Notes under the pieces: model-generated
What the model was told of the DNA's origin: nothing
Seen by the model: only the letters and a program-made list of their open reading frames with translations
Databases searched by the model: none
Assembly: GCF_022376445.1 (NCBI RefSeq)
Contig: NW_025954962.1
Location: 1 to 64,000, forward strand
Direction: 5' to 3'
Length of the DNA: 64,000 nucleotides
From: Fomitopsis serialis
Taxonomy: Eukaryota > Basidiomycota > Agaricomycetes > Polyporales > Fomitopsidaceae
Shown: positions 47,400 to 58,817 of the stretch, piece after piece
Numbering within the stretch: position 1 is the stretch's first letter
Layout: every line of letters begins with the position of its first letter
Position numbers and translations under genes: made by a program

Positions 47400-48790
47400 T
47401 TACAAAAGGTTAGCGAGCCTCGCGCGCACTCTCTTCTCTGCCTGCACAAGCTCAGTCTCCTCCGACTTCTTGTACAACTGGTTCAGCGGGTTCTCGTCGC
47501 CCTCCTTCTCCAGATCGGCCTCGATCTTGCTGAACTCGCCGCAGAACTTGCCGTTCAAGACCTAGGACGTAATGTCAGCCGATGCGCTATATTGCACGAG
47601 ACTTCCGCAATACCTGGTTGTGCAGGATATGCTTGAAGTGTTCCCGCATTGACGTGCCATCGAGAGCAAGCGAGCCGCTTAGTTGGCCATATTGCGAGAC
47701 AGTCGAGTGGTACTTCAACTGCGCGATGAAGCCATCCTCTGCCGCACGCTCGAAGATCTCTGCAGGCTCCTTCGACATCCACCTGTACAAGTGGGGTCAA
47801 ATACATTTAAAAAGTGTCGGAAATGCAGCTCACATTTCGTAACATAGGGCTTCGTCAGAGCATCCTGCATCCTTAAGGACGCTGAAGGCTTCCCTGTGGG
47901 TCGACATAAGCAAGCAGTTATTGCCTCAAGCAATGCTGAAGATACCTGAACAGCATGATGATGTTTGGCCACAGTGCCTGCTCGGCAAAGAGATCCATCG
48001 CAGTTTCCTCGTATACCGAGGAAGCGATTGCGCCTGCCCTAGTTGCACCGATGACACGAGACAACGCTAGCGCGACGGCAAGGCCATTGCTAGTGCCGTC
48101 TTGTTCGACCGAGACGAAACAAGGGAAGCCCTTGCCCTTGACGTACAAGGTACGCACGGAGGAACCAATCATCCTAATATCGCCATTAACCACTGAACTG
48201 AACAGCAGCATGCACGGCTAACCTCGGAGCGACCATGACGACATCCTGTGTGGGCTTGAACTTGAGGAGCTTGAAGAAGACGTTGTAGCCACTGGCGACC
48301 ACGATGGCCGCAGTGTCCTTCAAGTTAGGTGCGAAGACTTCGTTGAAGACTCGTGGCTGGACTTGGTCGGGGATGAGGATGAAGACAACTACAAGGTACA
48401 GGTCATCGGCTGCTTCCTTTCCGCTGAAAAGGGATTCACGCACTGTCGGCTACCTTGGCGGCCTTCGCAAAGTCATGCTCGACCTTGAAACCCTTCGACT
48501 TCGCGTCCTCTGCGTACGAATCAGGCCTGTTCGCAACGAGAATCTGCTCGTTGGGAATGCCCGAGTCACGCAGGTTCTGTGCTTGTGCTGCGCCCTGGTT
48601 GCCGAAGCTGTTGGGCTGCGTGTGAGGAAGGAAATCGCTGGGATGATATCATACGTACCCGAGGAAGACGATTGTCTTCTCCTTCAGGACGTTCAGGTCA
48701 GCATCCTGATCGTAGTAACTGCAGATGCGCTGCTGTCAGTACAAGCAGAACAAACAACTTGGACGTCGCTCACATCTTCGCGGACGGCAT
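47400..48790 (-). CDS. ketol-acid reductoisomerase-like protein
   Basis: NADPH-dependent KARI family: isomerisation and reduction of acetohydroxy acids in valine/isoleucine synthesis, or a related reaction. [37 protein letters not shown] gives an N-terminal Rossmann site GFGNQG (residues 26-31), in frame only with the intron acceptor CAACAG. IVFILIPDQVQPRVFNEV and VMVAPRMIGSSVRTLYVKGKG follow. The knotted C-terminal domain keeps metal-site acids in REETAMDLFAEQ-like form (YEETAMDLFAEQALWP) and in CYEMWMSKEPAEIFERA. Unlike fungal mitochondrial Ilv5 it starts directly at the catalytic domain with no leader, and it resembles bacterial-type members. It may be a second, cytosolic paralogue. Divergent from the SDR gene at 49160. 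Confidence 0.82.
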
Positions 48791-49159
48791 ATTGGATCGT
48801 TTCGTTGAATATCAAGGACCACTTGTATCCGGCACTCTACGGCGCCCGCTCACTTATATATTTGGTATTCCTGGCCTCTTCGGACATCAGGACCGTCAAG
48901 CGGGCACCCGGATGTTGTGCGCAAGCATTCTTTGCGCATATGACACAGTCAGCGTGTCCTCTTGGACATAGCTCAATGTCCCTGTGACAAGGAAGCGGAG
49001 CACACGGACCGTGCGCACGACGTCAGTCAACAGACGAAGAATCCCAGCGTCCGGTCGACGCACGGTTCGAATGATGGCGATATCAGATACCGGGGCGCAC
49101 TGGACAGACTACATAGCAGGTGAACCCAAGGACGAGCCAGCCAGACCCCATTGTCATTC
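48791..49159. promoter_or_regulatory. shared divergent promoter region
   Basis: The 369 bp between the KARI-like and SDR start codons must contain both promoters. No experimental motif is evident; co-regulation is possible but not shown. Confidence 0.45.
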
Positions 49160-50221
49160 ATGGCGGGACTTCTCTCAGGCAAGGTAGTGTGCATCACTGG
49201 CTCATCTCGCGGTATCGGCCGAGCGTGCGCGGTCGAGTCCGCTAACCAGGGCGCACGGGGCCTTGTCTTGCACTACTTTGGCGACGCGGTGACAGAGGCG
49301 GAGATCCGGACGCTGGAGGAGGAGGTGGAGAAGCGCTTTGCGGGCTGCAAGGTTGTCACAACGCCCGGTGACATAGCCGACCCCGCCACTTCGTCCAAGG
49401 TATGGGCCCTCACGTGCAGAGAGTCCCCCAGTCGGCATCTCATACATTCGATGGCGATAGATCGTCGAAGTGGGTGTCGCAGCGTTCGGTCGCATAGGTA
49501 CGCAGAGGCGCAATCAAGCCTCCGGGATCAGGTTCGCTGACAGTCGGCAGATGTACTCGTTAGCAATGTTGGGATATGTCCCTTCGCAGAATTCCTGACG
49601 ATGCCCCACGCTACCTGGGAACGCACACGAGCGGTAAACCTGGATGGCTCATTCTTCATAACCCAAGGTCGGTGCCGGTACGCTCTGTAGTATTGCTCGG
49701 CCTGATAGTCCAATCCACCAATCAGCGATTGCGAACCAAATGAAGTCTCAAACACCTCAGGGTGGATCTATCATTGGCATCTCGTCTATATCCGCACTCG
49801 TGGGCGGTGAAATGCAGTGGTATGCGGTGAATCTCGATGATGAAGCGTACCTTTGACGGCAGAATCTCAGCCATTACACGCCAACCAAAGCTGGCATCTT
49901 GTCGCTCATGCAGAGTTGTGCGGTGGCCCTAGGCAAGTACAACATCCGCGCCAACGCGATATTGCCTGGAACGATCGCGACGGACATCAACAAGGAAGAC
50001 CTCTCGGACGACGTGAAACGCGAGGGTATGATTAAACGGACATGTCTAAACCGCCTCGGTCGTGAGTTCGACAATACATAGGAGCTACCAGGCACTTACT
50101 TGCATACGCAGAACCGGACGACATTGCGGGACCCGTTGTCTTCCTTGGTAGTGACCTGGCCAAGTATGTGACAGGGGCGTCGCTACTTGTAGACGGAGGG
50201 CTCTTTGTCAATCTGCAGTGA
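49160..50221 (+). CDS. SDR oxidoreductase, L-rhamnose-1-dehydrogenase-like
   Basis: Classical short-chain dehydrogenase. The NAD(P) motif is [10 protein letters not shown] at residues 13-22. Further motifs are DVLVSNVG (NNAG position), [16 protein letters not shown] (catalytic S), YTPTKAG (Y and K) and LPGTIATDI. The C-terminus is [35 protein letters not shown]. The opening [14 protein letters not shown] and the block [26 protein letters not shown] resemble fungal L-rhamnose-1-dehydrogenases, the first enzyme of non-phosphorylated rhamnose breakdown; this substrate call is inference. About five introns; all junctions read in frame. The ATG at 49160 follows TTC in an upstream-open frame. Confidence 0.88.
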
Positions 50222-50417
50222 TGATGGAAATTTGTTGTTACGATCCAAATATACACTGTGCCTGTCACTCCTTTCCCGGCTCCTACGGCTCCCCGCACAT
50301 TGAAAGCCTGAGAGCACCGTCAGAACCCCGGAGAAAGCCTCTACGATAACCTCACCTTGAAGGTTTCTTCGCTCGATCGCTTAGTAGGGTCTAGTTCCTC
50401 GCTCATCCTTAGGTAAC

Positions 50418-51173
50418 TCACGCACGGACTTCTGCACCTAGTGCTTTGTCCCCAACCACAGCAGGCTTCGCATCTACAAGCACAGTCACCCACCGCGTCC
50501 ATCCCGGACCCGGGTTCTTCCACGCGTGTATGGTGCCCCGCTGAATCACGATATCGCCCGGAGTCTCAAAGAGCGTCTCACTCCCGTCTTCCATCTCCAG
50601 GATGATTTTGCCCTGGACTGTACGGCGTCCATGTCAAGACCCAATAGTTCAGACCGTTAATACTGAACGCGGACGCACCGAGGATATTGTAGTCGAGCGA
50701 CGACGTCCTATGCTACAAGCCCAACGTCAGAATGTCCGAGTTCAGCAATTACATCGGCGGAAATGTTACCATTGGCGCTCTCGCACCCGGAGCTAGATCG
50801 GTGTACCGCAACATAATTCCGTTACGCACGCACAACCCCAAGTCTCCGTCGGCAGTCCTCGTTATCCCGTCCACGCTGATGCACCGTCAACAAAGCACGT
50901 GTCAGGCCTAATGGCACGAAATACGCACTCGCCGTTGTTATCGCCCGTGGGCACCTTGTCCGTGAGCCAGAGCTGGTTGCCGCTCACGCCAGGGAAGCTA
51001 GACTCCTGAGGTCAATCACTGTAGATGAGTATCGTGGAAAGGGTCAAACACAAAGAGCACCTTACTTTGCGAGAAACAGTGTCTTCAGAGCGGACGATCG
51101 CAATGCCCGCATCGTTATGACCTGTCACTACACGACGCACATCTGGCAGAGGAGACCCGTCAGAATTCGACAT
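50418..51173 (-). CDS. cupin-domain protein
   Basis: A small beta-barrel protein of the fungal cupin-2 type. MSNSDGSPLPDVRRVVTGHNDAGIAIV starts it, then GNQLWLTDKVPTGDNNG, RYTDLAPGARAPM-HRTSSLDYNIL (metal-ligand H and first cupin motif), VQGKIILEMEDGSETLFETPGDIVIQRGTIHAWKNPG (second motif with ligand H) and RWVTVLVDAKPAV to the stop at 50418. Members are metal-binding enzymes or regulators of small-molecule metabolism; the substrate is unknown. It is convergent with the SDR gene. Exons 2 and 3 are short and their borders tentative, including between HRTSSLDYNIL and VQGKIIL. Confidence 0.8.
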
Positions 51174-51606
51174 GGTGGCGTCGTCGTACACGAAATTCGG
51201 GGAGGGCGGTCAGCCTGTGTTCCCGCTCCGATGCGTCTCAACCCTGTCCGTTGACGATCCGATCACAAACGCTCGCTATCACCGTCAATATCAAACTGCC
51301 CCTCGCCACACTCGCGCACGCTTCCGTGATCAGCTTGCAGAACAATCACACGTAGATCACTTGCGATAATACCCTGGGACGAGTCTGGTGACTTACCCTC
51401 AACATACCCTGTACGCGCGTAGTGCGCCCCAAGACCGCCGCAGGTACGAAGGGCGGCCCGCCCGACTCCGGCGACACTCCGTACGAGAACGGGGTTCACC
51501 ACCTGCAGTGGTTCTAGCCCAAGAGACGGTCCGCAAAATGGAGCAACCAAGCAAGTATGAATATCACATGGACTACGTGTAGATGGCCAGACCGTATGAG
51601 AGAGAG
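51174..51606. other. intergenic region
   Basis: Cupin promoter side and PEX16 3' side. No gene recognised. Confidence 0.4.
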
Positions 51607-52972
51607 TTAAGGCGCGGTGTCTGTTGAGGTGGCATCAGCGACGGCGCGAGGGGAGAAGAGAACTCGGTGAACTCACAATAATAATACTCGTCGATCAACG
51701 GGACCCAGTCTCTCGTCAGCGCGCTGAAGAGACCGAGCAGCGGCACATTCGCTGTCTTGCTCGCGAACGCCTCCAGCTTGGGCCTGCGACGCAACATCAG
51801 CACGGTGTACACACATAAGGCGAAGTGACGTACTTCGTCCATGAATCCCAGATCGAGCCCCGGAGAAGGTACCAGAGCATGTCCCTGTCGCGAAGCGCAT
51901 ACTCCGCCCGTTCCAACTGGGCCGATCGCGACGGCACGCGTCTCAGGTTGCGAGCTAGGAGCTCCATCATGAGTACGACCATGAGTGGGTTTGTGTTTCT
52001 CCTCTTGCGCGACAGCATCGTCGCTACAACAGTCGCGTCAGATGAAAACCTCGGCTGTTCATACGTCAATGCTTACCATAGACAAGAGGGCGGAGAATGT
52101 AGATGATCTCCGAAAGCCAGGCCTTGGGCGAGACAAGAGGAGCGACGAGTGCTGTTGGTGCCTTGACAGACGATGTAGTCAGAGCCTTAGGCAGAAGGAA
52201 GTCTTCCACCGGTTGCGGAGATTGCGTAGGTGGAGATGGCGTCAAGAGAGGATGCAGAGGCAACGGCTCGTGGTTGTTTCTGAGATGCTCAGGAGTCGCA
52301 GGAAGCGATGACGGCGGTGAAGATGGCGCTAGAGTCGGGGATGCTGCGTCGAAATCCAGAGGGATGGCGGAAGGATCAAACTCGCGCTCAGGGATAGGCG
52401 GCGAAAGTACGGGCCTCCTGGTGATCCGTAGCAAGACTAGGCGAAGGACCGCTCTACAAGGTGTTGGATGAGGTTGTTTGACCGTGTACGAGAGCACTTA
52501 CTTGATGACCTCCAGAAGCACGATTCCCCTCCACCTGTTACGTTGCGAGACCTTCCTCCGCAAACCCATCTCGATCAACAGTTCCGTGAAGCGGACCAAT
52601 TGCAGCACGCGAGCAGCCCACTTGTATAGCGAGTCTTTTTCAGACCATGCACGAGTATATCGCGTGTGCGAAGACGGGGTATCAAGGCTTTGTATTTGGG
52701 ATCCGCTTGGACAACCCTCTCCAGGAGCGTGTCATGATACATGCTCATAACATTGAGGGAGGCGGACACTGGGATGCGTACATAACGCAGGCGGGTCAAC
52801 TCGACAGAAACACGGGTACGAAACTGTACGAACAAGCCTCTGACGCCAACTCTGCATCTCTGAACCTGCCCGGCAGGATCCACGTAATAGACCTCAGGGT
52901 AGACTCGAGGGAAGATATGGTGGACACATTCTTGACGAGGAAGGACTCGTAGCGGGCGAAATGGGACGACAT
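51607..52972 (-). CDS. PEX16: peroxisomal membrane protein PEX16, one frame break as given
   Basis: PEX16 is an integral membrane peroxin acting in early peroxisome assembly and membrane-protein import. MSSHFARYESFLVKNVSTISSLESTLRSITWILPGRFRDAELASEAL opens the family block, then SLNVMSMYHDTLLERVVQADPKYKALIP, HTRYTRAWSEKDSLYKWAARVLQLVRFTELLIEMGLRRKV, RWRGIVLLEVIK, a P/S-rich loop (SSPPSSLPATPEH), VEDFLLPKALTT, IIYILRPLVY, LSRNLRR-type MELLARNLRRVPSR, RDRDMLWYLLRGSIWDSW and PKLEAFASKTANVPLLGLFSALTRDWVPLIDEYYYYTAP. One base is missing relative to the family at the G4 run 52676-52679, between ALIP and HTRYTR. Introns are 48-57 nt. Confidence 0.92.
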
Positions 52973-53870
52973 CGAAGGGAAAGACAGACCCGGGCGGGAA
53001 GGAGACCGCGGGAGGCCGCCTGAGGGAGAGGCAGCAGCCAGAGAGAGCTGGCGTCAGTGTGTGGTGGGTAGCTTGGAGTGCAGCCCACTGGACTCCGCGG
53101 TGGGAAGCCTCTCGGCGCCCACCGATGCCCCGAAAAGGCAATGCTGTAAACACTTGATATCCTCGCGGCTGCAGACCCCCGGTGGCAGACACGCTCCTCG
53201 TCTTGCCACCATCCTCGCTGTGCACAGCATCCGCAATGTGGCCCGCCGTGAAAATAACTGGCAGATGGAATGCGTGTTTGAACGGCCACGTAATGGTATG
53301 TGCTGTAGACGACCAGATATTTCGCGTGTATCTCGATATCTTCGAGAGTAGTGGTATGTAGCTCTCGAACGAGCCTCGTATCGATAGCCCGCCCAATGTC
53401 GGACCCTGCTAGTCACAAGTCTGAACTTCGAGCGGTTGCCTTCCGAACCAGTCGGCCGGGACAAGGGCTGCTTCCGATAGTTGGAGTGCGAGCCCACACA
53501 ATAAAGATGGACGCGATATGTACACCTCAGTGAGCGTGCCCTGATACGTGATACGTTGAGTGCCTGTGCATGTATCTCTCGTACGGATGGCCACAAAGGA
53601 TGTTATGGCCTTTTGAGAAGGCTGATCACGATCAGAGAGCTGCCGGAAGAGGAAGGCTGAAGTGTGCCTCAGCGCTGCCCATTTTTCTGCACGTTGCGGT
53701 CTTAGCGACCCTCTGCAGGCCACGCCCCTCCATGCTCCCGCCATATCAATGCACCAGAATCTGACAAGACCCGTGCATCGGCTATCTTCCTGTTCCCATC
53801 GTAATTTTCCACCTCGCCTCGCCTTCCTTCGACGGTCGCAACCGCTCGCCCTCTACGCTGCCCAGACAGC
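52973..53870. other. divergent intergenic region
   Basis: Promoters of PEX16 (minus) and the coiled-coil gene (plus). An open minus frame extends upstream of the PEX16 ATG but shows no family similarity. Confidence 0.4.
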
Positions 53871-55521
53871 ATGAACACTCCCCGGAGCCCCAGCCAGCCG
53901 CTCAACTACTTCCAACAGAGTCCGGTTCGAGGGCAGCTGGAGAGCCCGGATGGGCAGTACGCGAGGAGCGGATGGCGGTATCTGCAATGCACGGACACGC
54001 CAAATGAACTCAGGGTACGTACAACTACCACCGTGTCGCGACGACAGCCTTTTGACTGTTCCTAGGTGCTCTTGCCTCCCCGCACAGCACTCATCTACAA
54101 CCACCTCCTCCGCGCAGAGCTCATCGAGCTCCGTAAGGACCGCGACGCAGCATGGGACCGCATCCTGCAGATCCGTCACCTCAAAGACCGCATGATCCGC
54201 AAATGCCAGCGACTCGGCAGGGAGTCCGCGCCCACAGGCAAGCCCTCCCCGCGCAGCATGTTCTTCACCGTGCACGCGCCGCCCGACTTCCGCCTGAAGG
54301 AGATGGAGCGCTGGTTTCGCGAGCAGGGCGCGCACTTCGGGTCGGACGTCGCGCAGGGGCACTCGCGCACACCCTACTGCTGCAACAAGTGCATGCCGTC
54401 TGCGCACATGAACCATCAGGGAAGCCTCTCGCGTAGGCCGTCTGCGCAGGCTCACCGACACGCTCCTCCCCCGGATCGGGTGCCTGCGCGTCGCGGCGAC
54501 TCGGTCACGCACACGACGACGACCCTGCTGAACCCATCGCCTCCTTTAACGAGCCAACATCCCAAGCGGCAGCCTCCACAAGGCTACAAATCCCCAGGAC
54601 GCGTGCCCGCCGTCGTGCGCGACCCTGGGCATGTCTCGCCTCACCGCAAGACCATGGAGCGCAAACGGTCCGCAGGGTCGGACGTCAGCATCGCGACGCG
54701 TTCCACCCGCCTGAACGCGAAGTCGCCGGACCCCTTGCCCATTCCGTTCCGCATGCACGACCCAGACGAGGAGGCCGCCTTGGTCGACTCGCCAGGCAGC
54801 TCGCAGGACGAGATGCCGTCCACGTCCCCGGAGCCGGAGCCGGAGCCGGAGCCCCTCGAGGCCCCTGCCCTCCCAGCGCTGAACGGCCAGCTGCCCACAA
54901 TCCTCGAGGCGTCTGAAGGGCAGGCCTCAGTCGCCGGCGAGGATGCCCACCGCGCGATCCCCCGTCGACGCAGCAGCCTCAAGAGAGCGGGCAGCATCAG
55001 CAGGCTAAGCATAGCGAGCCAGACCAAGTCCGTCGCGTGGGCCATGGACCGGGATTGGATCGAGCAGATGTCGCAGTACATGAAGACCGCGAACGAGGCT
55101 GAGGTGCTCGGTGAGTCGGCGCTCTCTGCCCCGGGGACTGGTGTTCACGGTTCGCTGACGCCGGACTCGTTTCCGCAGGGCACGAGCTCGAGGTGCTGCG
55201 GGTGGACTACCACAAGGAGGTAGACGCAATGAAGCGGATGTGCCGCGGCGTCTCGGAGGCGTCCGAGCGGATTCGTCTCGAGATGGAGAAACTGCACAGA
55301 GACGAGGAGGCGGTGAGGAGGCAGGAGGACAGGCTGCTCCATACCATCGAGCAGCTGGAACGGAAGGAGACGCAGTTCCGCGACAAAGGCATGTCTTGTT
55401 CTAACATTACTGCCCACATGGTTGGCTGATGCGGTTCTCCCCGGCAGTCCTTTCGGTACTCGACGAAACCAAACGCGTCGTCCATCTTTGTGACAAGAAA
55501 CGCGACGTCCACGAGCTATGA
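53871..55521 (+). CDS. hypothetical protein with coiled coil and Cys-rich patch
   Basis: Exons read MNTPRSPSQPLNYFQQSP to NELR, then VLLPPRTALIYNHLLRAELIELRKDRDAAWDRILQIRHLKDRMI, PRSMFFTVHAPPDFRLKEMERWFREQG and a small cysteine patch TPYCCNKCMP. A long S/P-rich disordered centre contains a PEPEPEPEP run. Then come RRRSSLKRAGSISRLSI (possible kinase sites), HELEVLRVDYHKEVDAMKRM, and a C-terminal coiled coil (ERIRLEMEKLHRDEEAVRRQ). The end is VLSVLDETKRVVHLCDKKRDVHEL. The last intron (55389-55447) appears to be GC-AG (donor GCATGT). No family was recognised. Confidence 0.75.
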
Positions 55522-55909
55522 TCTTCGTGACATCCTTCGGAAGATCATCATCCATACGCAGGTGCCATCTACCTTGTTTTGTTCGCTATCTAGACGCATG
55601 ACTATACGCAGACTAACGATTTGGAGACACCGCTCCCTGTAGCACTACCCCTCTATTATTCTTTCGGTAAATACCCTTCACGTATATGATATCCTACGGA
55701 TGTAAATATCCTTCCTCAGTGTTGCTCCTGGATGGATGGGTGAAATGCAAATGATGGGACTCACGACCAATGTCCAAGCGTGTGATGAATGTATGGTGTA
55801 CAATGCGACCATTGTCCTAATAGTGATAGTATGCAGGAATAAGTTACGACGTGCAGGCAGGCTAGGAATCGCATTGAAATGCCCAGGGGATGCAAAGCGA
55901 CGTCTGCGG
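55522..55909. other. convergent intergenic region
   Basis: Between two 3' ends. No gene recognised. Confidence 0.4.
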
Positions 55910-58627
55910 CTACTGGGTCTCGGTCAACACGGGCCCCTGACGCCATCTCCGCCGCTTAGCCCACTTCCACCAGAGACGCACGAAGTTAGCGTAGACGATG
56001 AGTACAACGCCTGCGAACGAAACCACGATGCCGAACACGTAGTAACGAGTGCCCGTGAGGTTGTTGGCGGGAATTTGGATGTTCATAGAGAACAGACCTA
56101 GTGCGCGGTCGCAGGTGTGAGCTGCGAACCTACGAATGCTAAGAGAAACATACCAATGACAGTCTGGACCAAGACGACACCCATACTAACGGTCGTGAGT
56201 GTAACGAGAGCAGTGTCCGTGCCTGACTGCGCCTTGGAGTGGGAGAGGCGGAGGTGGGATAGGTAGGTAGGTTGTGACGTGCTCAGTACACGCTCGTAGT
56301 GGACTAGTGCCTGCTGCAGGGTCAGGATGTGATCTGTGCATCGACATAAGCGATACATATAATATCTGCACAAGAGCTACGTACCCTGCACATCACCCAT
56401 ATACACATAGACATCGTGGTCGTGCTCGGTGCCGTTCCCAAGTCCACCTTGACCGACGGTCAGCAATCGCTTTTGGAGCTGCGCAACGACCTCCGACTTG
56501 TGCGCTAAGACTCGGGTGAGCGACGTAACGAGTCTCCTCGTCCTGGCCATCCGATGGACGGTAGTCGTGGTCTTCGCCGTCGGCGTGTGCTTGAACACAA
56601 CACGGAAATGGCCGTAGAAGGCCTGCACCGAACGTTTCAATCCCCGAAGGTGGAGACGACAGCTCGTAGGAAATTTGAACTGCGTCTTCCGTTCCACAGC
56701 CTTGAAAGTTTCGCGTGGTTTCTCGATGACCGCAAAGCTGGATGTTTCAGGTTTCTCGTTGGTATCATGTGCCGCAACCTTCTCGAGGCTCGAAGTGGAG
56801 GGTATATCAGCAGGCGCGGGTGGAGGATTGGTCACCGCGGGGTCTGTTGCAACATCTTCATCAGACACCATTAGGCTCTCCATGTTGGCAACCTCCTTTT
56901 CGACCCCTTCCAAGAAAGGGAAGAATGAGTCCACGATGGAGTCCATTATTCCATGGGCAATCCAATCTTGCAGTATCGTCAGACCCGATGACCGTCGTCG
57001 TAGACATCGTATACTTACCTGAAGTCATGTTGACGCTCTGCGAGAGTTTGAGTATTTTCCTCCGAACACGGTCAACATGTTCTGTGATCCGCTAAGCAGC
57101 AGTCATACAGGAAGCTAGACAAAACTTGCCTCCGATATCCGAGAAGTGGAACTGAGAACGAGTGTTAACACGGCTCGCGGGGATGAAGCGATGCTATGAC
57201 CTACCGAGCAGATACCTTCACGGAAGACGATCAAGTACACGTTGACCTCACCAACGATGGCTTCCTCCATAGGCGACGCAGACGACGCGGTACCATCTCG
57301 AGGGTTTTGCAGTGCACGCAACCGCTCCCTGGTCTTCATGCTTTCGATCGCACGAAAGACAACAAAGTAGTATCCTAGTTTCGGGAAGACCTCCAACTTC
57401 TCTCTGGGATCCTGCTGCAAGATATCCTCCAGAGTCAACGGGTGGAGGTGGAGAAGCTATGCAACATTCAGCATGCAAGCATACAACGGTCGCTGAAGAT
57501 CGAACCTTGCCAATTGCACGCATGTCTTCCCACGTAGGTGAGGTGACATCTAACCACCATGCTTTCTCCGCATCGCCAGGCTCAGTCGCAGCGGATGACG
57601 CTTGAGACATTGGTGTCGGTATTGGCATCGCAGTTGCCCGTTTCTTCCCTTTCCTAGCTCTGCGCGGAAGGGTGGGCTCTTGGCTTGAGGAGCTCGTCGA
57701 GGACGCTATGTCCTCAGGCATCATATAATGGTGGTGAATCGTCGGGGGCGAAGGAACGTGTGACTCCAAGGCAATCGTCTCTGTCCGTGCCCGTCTCGCC
57801 CGCTCATTACCCTTGAGGGCTGCGCCGAGCTGAGCAATGATGAGAGGTAGGGAATCCGTATGGATGAAATGCCTGTCCTCAGCGCCGGGAACCAGGCCTT
57901 CCCTACCGAGTGAGTCCGGGACCAAAGGAGTCGGTACATACAAGTCGAAGGACCGCGGGACGTATCTCCATTCCTCCCTGGCTCTGATGCGAGCTGCAAT
58001 TTGGCGTTCCGTTCGTTCGTTATGCGCGTCTGCGATGCTCGGTCTACCCCTCCGCGTGCGAGTGGCGAGGGACCTCGCCATTGTCCTCATAGACTGGGAC
58101 GACGAGGACGAGGACGATGTAGTTGAGAGCGATGAGGAGGATGCCCACGCACGAGCCCACGTAGCAATAGCATGTTCGACGACCGCTGATATTGCTCCGA
58201 GGCGTCCACCGAACACAGAGGACGCGGAAGAGGAGGACGAAGAGGACGAGCTCTGGGACCTGATAGAAGCTGGCCTGGGAGGTAAAGGAGGCTCTCCACG
58301 ATAGATATCCTGGTCGTCTGGTTCTTCCAACGAGAGATGGTTCACCGCCTGTGTCTCCGGTACGAGGCCAATGGCTTCGGCGTCTTCGAGAAAGTACGGC
58401 GACGATTCATTCGGAGCTACTGTACGGTCAGAGCTGTTGGACTCTGACCGCCCCGATACAGCGTCGACAGTAGCAGGCATCTGGGGCGAGACCGCCCCGC
58501 ACAGACTTACGGAGCGAGGACCATGAGACGAGGGTGGAGGTTGAGGGACGCTGCAAGCCACCCACTCCCGGCGCGCCGCCGGCTCACCCGCTACCAGATT
58601 GGTATCCCGCAATCCCCGTGCGTTCAT
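55910..58627 (-). CDS. CorA/MNR2/ALR-type Mg2+ transporter
   Basis: Two-helix CorA-family magnesium channel of the fungal ALR/MNR2 type, at plasma or vacuolar membrane. A long S/P-rich cytosolic N-terminus (about 380 residues, with SSSSSSSS runs) precedes the CorA core WWLDVTSPTWEDMRAI, LLHLHPLTLEDILQQDPREKLEVFPKLGYYFVVFRA, EGICSFHFSDIG-EHVDRVRRKI, WIAHGIMDSIVDSFFPFLEGVEKEV, then FKAVERKTQ, MARTRRLVTSLTRVLAHKSEVVAQLQKR and VYVYMGDVQDHILTLQQALVHYERVLS. TM1 is ALVTLTTVSMGVVLVQTVIG followed by LFSMNIQIP, so the signature GMN reads SMN. TM2 is YYVFGIVVSFAGVVLIVYANF. The intron 57082-57129 is GC-AG. The start at 58627 is the first ATG of the open frame; MPATVD nearby is an alternative. Confidence 0.88.
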
Positions 58628-58817
58628 TGGCTCCTAGGAGCACACGCCGGTATGCAGGCCTCTCGTGTAAGTTACTGCAGTCGGACGTAATTTGCCTACA
58701 CTGCTTGCTACAGCAAGGCAGCAATAGGCACTCTGGTCCGTCATGTCTACGATGACCGCAGGCAGGTTACCCCGCGTAACGAATTCGCTCGGAATAGTAG
58801 GAGGGTATCTAACGGCA

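Noticed and set aside
48600..48665. KARI N-terminus read as GPNSFGNQG, suggesting a damaged Rossmann motif
   Set aside because: Using the next acceptor (CAACAG) gives the regular GFGNQG in frame, so the motif is intact.
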